Of a stretch of 64,000 bases of DNA, positions 18,724 to 25,875 are shown one piece after another; within the stretch, counting starts at the first letter, position 1; every line of letters begins with the position of its first letter. The DNA comes from Actinomadura nitritigenes. GTDB taxonomy: Bacteria; Actinomycetota; Actinomycetes; Streptosporangiales; Streptosporangiaceae. Location: assembly GCF_017573545.1 (NCBI RefSeq), contig NZ_JAGEOK010000016.1, positions 124,001-188,000 on the forward strand. The letters run 5' to 3'. The notes below the pieces were generated by a model. That model saw only the letters and a list, made by a program, of their open reading frames with translations. It was not told the origin of the DNA and ran no database searches. A program made the translations under genes and the position numbers.

Positions 18724-19636
18724 GGATCTGGTGGAGACGAGGGAGCTGGCCTACTTCCTGGAGGTCGCCCGCGAGCTGCACTTCGGGCGGGCCGCCGAAC
18801 GGCTCGGCATCGCGCAGCCGCCGCTGTCGCGCGCGATCGCGCGGCTGGAGCGGCGGCTCGGCGTCCGGCTGCTGGAGCGCACCAGCCGCCGGGTGACACT
18901 GACCCCGGCGGGCGAGACCCTGCTGGCCGAGGGCGGCGCGGCGCTGGCGGCCGTCGAGGCCGCGGTGCTGCGCACCCGCAGGGCCGGCGGGACCGGTGCC
19001 CGGCTCGTCCTGGCGATGAAGCCCGGCGGTGACGGCGGCGGGCTGCTGCCGGACGTCCTCGCCGAGTACGAGCGGGAGCCGGACGCGCTGCCGGTGGAGA
19101 TGGTGTTCGGCTACGGGGCGCGGCAGGCGCTGGACGACGGGCGCGCCGACGCCGCCCTGCTGTACGCGCCGCGCGCCGACCTGACCGGCCTGGCCGTCGA
19201 GGAACTGGTGGTGGAACCGCAGGTCGTCGTCCTGCCCCGCACCCACCGGCTCGCGGGCCGGGCGCGGGTGTCGATGGCCGACCTGGACGGGGAGGTGCTG
19301 CCGCGGACCCCGGCCCGGCCCGGCGGCGACGGGCCGATGGTGACCGAGGGGGGCCAGGTCATGCAGCTGATCGCGCTCGGCCGGATGGTGGCGGTGCTGC
19401 CGCGGTCCTACCGGCGGCTGCTGCGCGACGACCTCACGGCGGTGCCGGTGCCCGACGCGCCGCCGACGACGCTGGTGCTGGCGTGGCCCGAGGAGTCGCG
19501 GTCGCGGGCGCTGGCGGCGTTCGTCCGCGTCACCGCCGCGGTCGCCGCCCGCCACAACGCTCGCGACACCGCCCGCGGCACCGCAGGCCGGAACACGGAC
19601 GCGGGCGCGCTCCGGACCGTCCCTGACCTGCGCTGA
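18722..19636 (+). CDS. LysR-family transcriptional regulator
   Basis: 304 residues from ATG 18722 with GGAGG immediately upstream. HTH: ELHFGRAAERLGIAQPPLS at about 20-38. The effector domain is of the short BenM/CbnR-like type with RADAALLYAPR and a conserved LPRTHRLAGR. The last 30 residues (ARDTARGTAGRNTD) look unconserved. It probably controls the divergent SDR and itself through the site over its own start codon. Confidence 0.87.
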   Translation: MDLVETRELAYFLEVARELHFGRAAERLGIAQPPLSRAIARLERRLGVRLLERTSRRVTLTPAGETLLAEGGAALAAVEAAVLRTRRAGGTGARLVLAMKPGGDGGGLLPDVLAEYEREPDALPVEMVFGYGARQALDDGRADAALLYAPRADLTGLAVEELVVEPQVVVLPRTHRLAGRARVSMADLDGEVLPRTPARPGGDGPMVTEGGQVMQLIALGRMVAVLPRSYRRLLRDDLTAVPVPDAPPTTLVLAWPEESRSRALAAFVRVTAAVAARHNARDTARGTAGRNTDAGALRTVPDLR

Positions 19637-19751
19637 CGGGGCCGGCGAAAAAAATCGGAGAAAAAGCGGGGCGGGATGTCGATCCGGCGTGCGCCCGTGC
19701 GACGCGTCAGTGAAGGCACGAGACGAGCACGTCGCACGGAAGGACACCGCC

Positions 19752-20195
19752 ATGACCGTCACCCAGATCCTCGCCGCCCCCGCCACCGGCTCCGTCGAGG
19801 GCCGCCGCCGCGTCCTGCGCCGCGTCCTGTGGACCGCGCAGATCCTCATCGCCGCGTTCCTGTTCTTCGCCTCGGCGATGCCGAAGTTCGCCGGGCAGGC
19901 CGACGCGGTCGAGACCTTCACCAGGATCGGCTGGGGGCAGTGGTTCCGGTACGTGACCGGGGCCGTCGAGGCCGCCGGTGCGATCGGGCTCGTGGTCCCG
20001 CGGCTGGCCGGGTTCGCCGCGACCGCGCTGATCGGCCTGCTGGCGGGCGCGGTCCTCACCCACCTGCTGGTGCTGGACGCCGCGTGGGCGCTGTTCCCCG
20101 CCGCGCTCGCCGCCGTCTGCGCGGTGATCGGCTGGGACCGCCGCGCCGAGACCCGGGACCTGCGGCGCTCGGTCACCGGGCTGCTCCGCCGGTGA
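19752..20195 (+). CDS. DoxX-family membrane protein
   Basis: 147 residues with four membrane helices. FFASAMPKFAGQADAVETF and GAIGLVVPRLAGFAATAL are the DoxX/DoxD-like marks: a lysine after the first helix and a proline kink in the second. In this family proteins associate with redox or detoxification modules, sometimes with a superoxide dismutase; no partner is obvious here. RBS GGAAGGA lies 9 nt before ATG 19752. The upstream gap holds two A-tracts (19647-19666), unusual in this DNA, that could act as an UP element. Confidence 0.8.
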   Translation: MTVTQILAAPATGSVEGRRRVLRRVLWTAQILIAAFLFFASAMPKFAGQADAVETFTRIGWGQWFRYVTGAVEAAGAIGLVVPRLAGFAATALIGLLAGAVLTHLLVLDAAWALFPAALAAVCAVIGWDRRAETRDLRRSVTGLLRR

Positions 20196-20215
20196 CCGCA
20201 CCGCGCCCGGGGGAG

Positions 20216-21238
20216 TCAGGCGCCGGGCCAGGTGATGAGGGTGTGGCCCCAGGTCAGGCCCGCGCCGAAGCCGGCGAGCAGCACCAGGTCCCCGCCGCCG
20301 ATGCGGCCGGTGCGCACGGCGCGGTCCAGGGCGTAGGGGAGGCTGGCGGCGCCGATGTTGCCGACGTCCTGCCCGGCGATCATCAGCTGGCCGGGCTCGA
20401 GACCGGCGTGCCCGGCCAGCGACGCCACCAGCCGCGGGTTGGGCTGGTGCGGGACGACCAGGGCGAGGTCGGCGGGCTTGATCCCGGCGTCCTCGCACGC
20501 CTCGGCGACCTGCCGGGGCAGGGCGTCGGCGATGAAGTCGCGGACGGCGCGGCCGTCCATGTGGATGGTGTGGCCGAGATCGGCCAGTGTGGCGCCGTCG
20601 GCGGGACGGCGGGAGCCGCCGGCGGGGATGAGGACGTCGCCGGCGCGGGTGCCGTCCGAGCCGAGCGTCACCGGCCCGAACCCGTAGGGGGCGGGGACGG
20701 GCCCGACGACCGCGGCCGCGGCGCCGTCGCCGAACAGCGCGGTGGTGCCGCGGTCGGCGGGGTCGAGGAACCGCGAGTACACCTCGACGCCGATGACCAG
20801 CGCGTACGGGGCGGCGCCGCGCTGGGCGGCGAGCCAGCCGAGGGCGGCCTGCAGCCCGAACACGAACCCGGTGCAGGCGGCGGCGACGTCGAAGGCGGCG
20901 GCGCCGCGGGCGCCGATCAGCGCCTGCACGCGGCAGGCGGTGGAGGGACCGAGCTCGTCGGGGGTCGAGGTGCCGAGGACGATCAGCCCGACGTCGTCGG
21001 GCCGCAGCCCGGCCGCGTCGAGGGCCTCGCGCGCGGCGGCGGCGGCGAGGTCGGAGGCGGCCTGCTCGGGCGCGGCGACGTGCCGGTTGCGGATGCCGGT
21101 GCGTTGCTCGATCCAGTCGTCCTCCAGGCCGAGCGAGCGCGCCACCTCGGTGCTGGGAACGCGCCGTTCCGGCAGGTAGGAGCCGGTTCCGCGGATCGCC
21201 CACCGGGTGTGCGCGGGCTGCTGGTCGCTCCAGTTCAT
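20216..21238 (-). CDS. 3-oxoacyl-ACP synthase III (KAS III/FabH-like)
   Basis: 340 residues from ATG 21238 with GGGGGGAGC upstream. The full thiolase-fold triad is present: C122 in AACTGF, H264 in VPHQPNPR and N294 in DVGNIGAAS. Length and motifs match FabH-like condensing enzymes that join an acyl-CoA starter to an ACP-bound or CoA-bound extender. It is divergent from an acyltransferase and an acyl-CoA oxidase, and no ACP is encoded nearby, so this is more likely specialised metabolism than housekeeping fatty acid synthesis. Confidence 0.88.
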   Translation of the reverse strand: MNWSDQQPAHTRWAIRGTGSYLPERRVPSTEVARSLGLEDDWIEQRTGIRNRHVAAPEQAASDLAAAAAREALDAAGLRPDDVGLIVLGTSTPDELGPSTACRVQALIGARGAAAFDVAAACTGFVFGLQAALGWLAAQRGAAPYALVIGVEVYSRFLDPADRGTTALFGDGAAAAVVGPVPAPYGFGPVTLGSDGTRAGDVLIPAGGSRRPADGATLADLGHTIHMDGRAVRDFIADALPRQVAEACEDAGIKPADLALVVPHQPNPRLVASLAGHAGLEPGQLMIAGQDVGNIGAASLPYALDRAVRTGRIGGGDLVLLAGFGAGLTWGHTLITWPGA

Positions 21239-21454
21239 GCGTCGCTCCCCCCAACCGGCGGTGAGGCCGGTGGTCGTCGCCGGGCCCGGCGCCGGCGGGC
21301 GGTCCCTCTGCGGTCCGTCCGTTGCACCGATGGTTGCCAGGCCGATTCCATGAGTGAATAATCCCATTTCAGGATTTGCGTTCTATAACTCCTCGATAAG
21401 CGGCCATTATCCGAAAAGAAAAGAGAGCCTTCCTTCCAGGTAAGGAGACCTCGC
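21239..21454. promoter_or_regulatory. Divergent control region with two 17-bp inverted repeats
   Basis: This 216-bp gap is unusually AT-rich around 21350-21420. AATCC-N7-GGATT (21360-21376) and GATAA-N7-TTATC (21395-21411) share the same geometry, with centres 35 bp apart. TATAAC (21384-21389) between them is a good -10. Two dimeric operators for one regulator are likely; no regulator gene is adjacent. Confidence 0.5.
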
Positions 21455-22558
21455 GTGTCCCACACCTCTTTCCAGCCGGACGGCCCCTTCGACCCCGCCG
21501 GGGAACTCAAACCCGATGACGTCTGCGCGTTCCTGTTCGCCGGAACCGGCTCGGCCGGCGTCCCCGACCTGCCCTCCCTGGCACGGTCCGGTCCGGCGGC
21601 CGCGCGGGCCGCCGCCGACGTCCTGGACGCCGTCCAGGAGGGCCTGCCGGACGGCTGGCCGTCGATGCGCGCGATCCTGCTGGAGGACCCCGCCGGGTAC
21701 CGGGCCGCGGCCCGCGTCCCCGGCGTCGCCCAGCTCGCCGGCTACGCCTCCTCCGTGGCCGTCGACCGCGCCCTGCGCGCGCTGGGCGTGCAGCCCGGCT
21801 TCGCCGTCGGGCAGAGCTTCGGGGAGATCGCCGCGATGGTGTGCGCGGGCGTGTTCGCCATCGCCGACGGCGCCCGGATGGCCGTCAGCCTCGTCGACGT
21901 CCTGGCGCGGCGCGGCGCGGGCGGCGGGATGGCGCTGCTGGAGGCCGGCGAGGACGGCGCCCGCGCCTGCATCGACGACGCCGCCGCGCCCGAGGTGGTC
22001 GTCGCGTGCCTGAACGCCCCGTCGGTCACCGTCGTCTCCGGCCCCGACGCCCCCCTGGAGGCGGTGCTGCGGACCGCCCGCGACAGCGGGGTGCGGGCCG
22101 TCCGGCTCGCCGTGCCCTACCTGTCGCACCATCCCGCGATGGCCGGCGCCGACGACGAGTGGTACGCGATGATCCGCGCGTACCCGCAGCGGCCCCTGGA
22201 GCTGGTCGTGCACTCGCCGGTCCGCGGGCGCGCCTACCGCGACGACGACGACCTGCACCGGGCGCTGGCCGACTGCATCGTCAAGCCCGTCCGGCTGCCG
22301 GAGGCGCTGCGCGCCGTGCACGCCGCCGGCGCGACGGTGTTCGCCGAGGCCGGCTCGGGCAACGCGCTGTGCCAGTGCGCCCGCCTCAGCGTCCCGGACG
22401 CGCAGACCTTCCTGGTCCCGCTGCGCGACCGGCCCCGCCAGGGAGCGCCGCGCCCCCGCGCCACCGAGACCGCCCGCGGCGCCGCCGACGCGATCGGGGC
22501 GGACGGCCCGCCGGTCGGCAAGTCCGCGCCCGGCATCACCCCCGACCCGCAGCCCTGA
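21455..22558 (+). CDS. Acyltransferase-domain protein (malonyl-CoA:ACP transacylase-like)
   Basis: 367 residues from GTG 21455 with AAGGAG 7 nt upstream. FabD/AT fold: GQSFGEIAAMVCAG with nucleophile S121, and PYLSHHPAM with histidines 225-226 as catalytic base. The usual GHSxGE motif has Gln in place of His before the serine, an uncommon variant. The C-terminal 40 residues after VPLRDR are low-complexity. With the divergent FabH and the following oxidase it forms a three-gene acyl-processing cassette. Confidence 0.82.
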   Translation: MSHTSFQPDGPFDPAGELKPDDVCAFLFAGTGSAGVPDLPSLARSGPAAARAAADVLDAVQEGLPDGWPSMRAILLEDPAGYRAAARVPGVAQLAGYASSVAVDRALRALGVQPGFAVGQSFGEIAAMVCAGVFAIADGARMAVSLVDVLARRGAGGGMALLEAGEDGARACIDDAAAPEVVVACLNAPSVTVVSGPDAPLEAVLRTARDSGVRAVRLAVPYLSHHPAMAGADDEWYAMIRAYPQRPLELVVHSPVRGRAYRDDDDLHRALADCIVKPVRLPEALRAVHAAGATVFAEAGSGNALCQCARLSVPDAQTFLVPLRDRPRQGAPRPRATETARGAADAIGADGPPVGKSAPGITPDPQP

Positions 22559-22684
22559 CCCCGCCGCCGACCCCGTTCCCGGCCTGGTCTCCGCCTTCCC
22601 TGCCCCGGCCCCGCCCCTACCCGTCCCCCGCCTTCGCCCGATCCCTTCAGCCCGACCACTCCGTCCCGACAGGAGAGCAGCGCG
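22559..22684 (+). other. Pyrimidine-rich spacer between acyltransferase and acyl-CoA oxidase
   Basis: The 126-nt gap is almost entirely C and T on the plus strand until the ribosome binding site ACAGGAGAGCAG before ATG 22685. No hairpin or promoter is evident. It may be an unstructured, Rho-sensitive or otherwise unfolded leader. Confidence 0.5.
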
Positions 22685-24490
22685 ATGGGCATGTTCATGG
22701 GCACCTCCCCCGATGACGACCTCGCCGGCTTCGTGCGCGGCGCGTCCCCCGGCCCCAAGCTCCGGGAGCGGCTCGCCGACGCCGTCCCCGAGGAGTTCTT
22801 CAGCTACCCCGGCGGGCTCACCGCCCGCGACCACCAGGCCCTCACCTACGCTCGGCTGCGGCGCGCCGGGCTCGCCGCGCCGCCCGGGTCGGAGCTGCTG
22901 GACGACCCGCCGGCGCTGTGCGCGCTGCTGGAACGCGCCGCGATCGCCGACCCGGCACTGTTCCACGTGATGCTCCTGCACTACACCCTGGCGCTCGGCC
23001 CCGTCCTGCGGTTCGGCGCCGGCCAGGACGGCCCGCCCGCCGCCCGCGAGTCGCTGGAGTCGATGGACTCCTTCGGGACGCTGCTGATGACCGAGGTCGG
23101 CCGCAGCAACAGCCACCTGTCGCCGCGCACCATCGCCCGCCACGACCCCGCCACCGGCGGGTTCGTGCTGCACACCCCCGACGTGCAGGCCGCCAAGTTC
23201 CCCACCAGCACCGCCCACCCCGACCTGCCCAAGACCGCCTGCGTCTACGCCACCCTCGTGCACGGCGGCGAGGAGCGCGGGGTCTTCGTGTTCGCGGTGC
23301 CGGTGCGCGGCCCCGACGGCGCCGTCCCGCCCGGGGTGCGGGTGGTGCCGGCGCCCGAGACGACCGGCCTGCAGGTCGACTACGCCGCCGTGCTGCTGGA
23401 GGACCTGCACGTCCCCTACGAGGCGTGGCTGCGCGACGGCGCCCGCATCGACGCCGACGGCTCCTTCCACGACCCCGCCGGGTCGCCCGCCGCGCGGCTG
23501 ACCCGCTCGATGGGCATCGCGCCGGCGGTGTGGCGCGCGGTGATCTCCGCGTCCGCCGCGATCACCCGCGCGTCCGCCGGGATGCTGCTGGCGCACTCGG
23601 CGGGCCGCTCCACCCTCGGCCGCCTGGCGCCGCGCCGCCCGCTGACCGACTACCGCAACCAGCAGGAGGCGGTGCTGGGCGCGCTGGCCTCGGCGTACGC
23701 GCTGACGGCGGTCGCCGCCCACGTGAAAACCCGCCGGACCTCCGCCGACGCGCCCGCCGACGGCCCGCAGACCGCGTGGGCGCCGTGGTCGGCGGTCGAC
23801 CGGGACCTGGCGCTGCTGAAGGCGGCGTCCACCGTCACCGCGCAGGAGACGGTGTCGATGTGCCGGGTGCATTCGGGCGCGCCCGGGTTCGCGGCGGTCG
23901 AGCGCCTCAACGCCTACCGGGGCCTCGCCCACGCCTACATGAACGCCGGAGGCGACAACGAGCTGATCCTGTACGACACGGCGCGGGCGATGGCCGACCT
24001 GGACCGCTACACCCCGCCCGAGGCGGTGCCGGGCCCGCCCGACGACGGGGACCTGGACTCGCCGCGGGTGTGGCTGTTCCTGGCGCGCGAGGCCGAGCGG
24101 CGGATGCGCGACCGGCTCGCCGAACGGGTCCGGGGCGCCGCCGACGCGGGCGCCGACCCGTTCACCGCCTGGAACGACAACCTCGTGCTCGCCGCGCAGG
24201 CCGCCACCGCGTGCGCCGACCGCGTCACGCTGGAGATCTGCGACTCGGCGCTGGAGGGCGGGCCGGCGGCGCTGCGGCCCGTGCTGCGCCTGCACGCCCT
24301 GAACTGGATGGCGCGCCGCGCCGGCGGCCTGCTCGACGAGGGCGTCGTGCCGCCCGGATGGCTGCAGGACGTGCACGCCGCGCGGCGGCGGGCCTGCGAC
24401 GAGCTCGCGCCGCGCGCCGGGGAGCTGGCGGCGGCGTTCGAGCTGCCGCCGGTGATCACCGCGCCGACGGCGTTCCTCACCGGCGGCTGA
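22685..24490 (+). CDS. Acyl-CoA oxidase / acyl-CoA dehydrogenase-family flavoprotein
   Basis: 601 residues, the length of acyl-CoA oxidases rather than dehydrogenases (about 380). DSFGTLLMTEVGRSNSHL holds the conserved flavin/acyl-CoA region, QAAKFPTSTAHPDL follows, and the long helical C-terminus (MCRVHSGAPGF, NAGGDNELILYDTAR) resembles ACOX C-domains. It would introduce an alpha,beta double bond with O2 or another acceptor. Probably cotranscribed with the acyltransferase. It ends 80 bp before a strong hairpin. Confidence 0.78.
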   Translation: MGMFMGTSPDDDLAGFVRGASPGPKLRERLADAVPEEFFSYPGGLTARDHQALTYARLRRAGLAAPPGSELLDDPPALCALLERAAIADPALFHVMLLHYTLALGPVLRFGAGQDGPPAARESLESMDSFGTLLMTEVGRSNSHLSPRTIARHDPATGGFVLHTPDVQAAKFPTSTAHPDLPKTACVYATLVHGGEERGVFVFAVPVRGPDGAVPPGVRVVPAPETTGLQVDYAAVLLEDLHVPYEAWLRDGARIDADGSFHDPAGSPAARLTRSMGIAPAVWRAVISASAAITRASAGMLLAHSAGRSTLGRLAPRRPLTDYRNQQEAVLGALASAYALTAVAAHVKTRRTSADAPADGPQTAWAPWSAVDRDLALLKAASTVTAQETVSMCRVHSGAPGFAAVERLNAYRGLAHAYMNAGGDNELILYDTARAMADLDRYTPPEAVPGPPDDGDLDSPRVWLFLAREAERRMRDRLAERVRGAADAGADPFTAWNDNLVLAAQAATACADRVTLEICDSALEGGPAALRPVLRLHALNWMARRAGGLLDEGVVPPGWLQDVHAARRRACDELAPRAGELAAAFELPPVITAPTAFLTGG

Positions 24491-24569
24491 CCCGCCGCGC
24501 CGGACCGGGCGGCGGCGGCAGATCGGCCCGTCGAGGCGGCCCGTCGGGGGCCGGATGAGGGGTGCGGAC

Positions 24570-24599
24570 GTGGCGTGCGGGCGCGAAACCGCACGCCAC
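24570..24599 (+). terminator. Strong hairpin terminator
   Basis: GTGGCGTGCGG (24570-24580) and CCGCACGCCAC (24589-24599) are perfect 11-bp arms with loop GCGCGAAA. It closes the acyl cassette and precedes the terD promoter. Confidence 0.65.
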
Positions 24600-24623
24600 G
24601 CCGGTCATCGGCGAAACCGGCGG

Positions 24624-24650
24624 GGGAACCGGCGGGGACTGGCTACCGTT
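24624..24650 (+). promoter_or_regulatory. ECF-sigma-type promoter of the TerD gene
   Basis: GGGAAC (24624-24629) followed 17 nt later by CGTT (24647-24650) matches the GGAAC / CGTT pattern of actinobacterial ECF sigma promoters (SigE/SigR-like spacing). It lies 60 nt upstream of the GTG at 24710. Confidence 0.45.
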
Positions 24651-24709
24651 CTGCATAGACAGGCCGCGGGTGACCGTCATCCGCCCGGTCCGATACGGAG
24701 GTAGGCACA

Positions 24710-25285
24710 GTGGGAGTCAGTCTGAGCAAGGGCGGCAACGTCTCGTTGACCAAGGAGGCTCCCGGACTGACCGCGGTCGTGGTGGGTCTGGGCTGGGACG
24801 TGCGCACGACCACCGGAACCGACTTCGACCTGGACGCCAGCGCGCTGCTGTGCTCGGCGGAGAACAAGGTGCTGTCGGACCAGCACTTCGTGTTCTTCAA
24901 CAACCTGAAGAGCCCGGACGGGTCGGTGGAGCACACCGGCGACAACCTGACCGGTGAGGGCGAGGGCGACGACGAGCAGATCAAGGTGGACCTGCAGACC
25001 GTCCCGGCCGAGGTCGCCAAGATCGTGTTCCCGGTGTCGATCTACGACGCCGACGGACGGCAGCAGAACTTCGGGCAGGTCCGCAACGCCTTCATCCGGG
25101 TGGTGAACCAGGCCGGAGGCGGGGAGATCGCCCGCTACGACCTGACCGAGGACGCCTCCACCGAGACCGCGATGGTGTTCGGCGAGCTGTACCGCAACGG
25201 GGCGGAGTGGAAGTTTCGCGCGGTCGGCCAGGGGTACGCCTCCGGGCTGGCGGGCATCGCCGCCGACTTCGGCGTGAACGTCTGA
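24710..25285 (+). CDS. TerD-family stress protein
   Basis: 191 residues. MGVSLSKGGNVSLTKEAPGL and GLGWDVRTTTGTDFDLDASA are the calcium-binding TerD signature; VFFNNLKSPDGSVEH and DDEQIKVDL follow in normal order. TerD proteins bind Ca2+ and are linked to tellurite, phage and envelope-stress resistance; in actinomycetes they are present in many copies. RBS GGAGGT is 7 nt before GTG 24710. An ECF-type promoter upstream suggests envelope or oxidative stress control. Confidence 0.92.
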   Translation: MGVSLSKGGNVSLTKEAPGLTAVVVGLGWDVRTTTGTDFDLDASALLCSAENKVLSDQHFVFFNNLKSPDGSVEHTGDNLTGEGEGDDEQIKVDLQTVPAEVAKIVFPVSIYDADGRQQNFGQVRNAFIRVVNQAGGGEIARYDLTEDASTETAMVFGELYRNGAEWKFRAVGQGYASGLAGIAADFGVNV

Positions 25286-25299
25286 TCTCCTCGGATTCC

Positions 25300-25329
25300 G
25301 GAGGGGCGGGGCCCGCGCCCCGCCGCTCC
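25300..25329. terminator. Bidirectional hairpin terminator
   Basis: Arms 25300-25312 and 25317-25329 (GGAGGGGCGGGGC against GCCCCGCCGCTCC) pair with one mismatch around a 4-nt loop, between convergent TerD and RidA genes. Just beyond it a 14-nt unit beginning TCGCGGGCTCCGG is repeated twice. Confidence 0.6.
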
Positions 25330-25384
25330 GGCGTTCGCGGGCTCCGGCTCGCGGGCTCCGGTTCGTGCGCTCGGTCGATGGGGG

Positions 25385-25813
25385 TCAGGCGGCGGGGACG
25401 ACGGCGAGGGCCTCCACCTCGATGAGCAGGTCGTCGCGGACCAGCCCGGACACCTGGATCAGGGACGCGGCGGGGTCGACGCCGTCCGGCAGCATCTGCG
25501 TGCGGACGGCGCGCACGACGCCGACCGCGCTCGCGTCGAGCAGGAAGTAGCCGAGCCGGATCACGTGCTCCCAGCGGGCGCCGGCGGCGGCGAGCGCGGC
25601 CTCCAGGTTGGTGAACACCTGCCGGGTCTGGGCCTCCAGGTCGCCGGGGCCGACGAGGTTCCCTTCGCCGTCGAGCGCGATCTGGCCGCTGACCACGACG
25701 AGGCGTCCGGGGACGTCCACCGACACCACGTGGCTGTAGCCGGGGCCGGGCGCCAGGCCGGGCGCGTTGATCTGGCGGACGGCGCCGCCGTTGGGTCGCT
25801 GTTGTTCGTTCAC
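25385..25813 (-). CDS. RidA-family (YjgF) protein
   Basis: 142 residues from GTG 25813. YSHVVSVDVPGRLVVVSGQ, GDLEAQTRQVFTNLEAALA and VRAVRTQMLP match the trimeric RidA/YER057c fold, which hydrolyses reactive enamine/imine intermediates; the Arg in VRTQ is the carboxylate-binding position. It lies 62 nt downstream of the acyl-CoA synthetase on the same strand but has its own promoter: TAACGT (minus, 25820-25825) sits 6 nt from the start, inside a 20-bp palindrome. Confidence 0.88.
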   Translation of the reverse strand: MNEQQRPNGGAVRQINAPGLAPGPGYSHVVSVDVPGRLVVVSGQIALDGEGNLVGPGDLEAQTRQVFTNLEAALAAAGARWEHVIRLGYFLLDASAVGVVRAVRTQMLPDGVDPAASLIQVSGLVRDDLLIEVEALAVVPAA

Positions 25814-25827
25814 GTGATCACGTTAAC
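25808..25827. promoter_or_regulatory. 20-bp palindrome over the ridA promoter and start codon
   Basis: The core ACGTGATCACGT (25812-25823) is a perfect 12-bp palindrome; outer GTT and AAC extend the symmetry to 20 bp with one mismatched pair. It covers the -10 and GTG start of the RidA gene, so a bound repressor would block transcription. Confidence 0.55.
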
Positions 25828-25875
25828 CGGCGCGCCCGGGGGTGGACGGGCGCGCCGGCGTCGCGGTGGCGGGGG

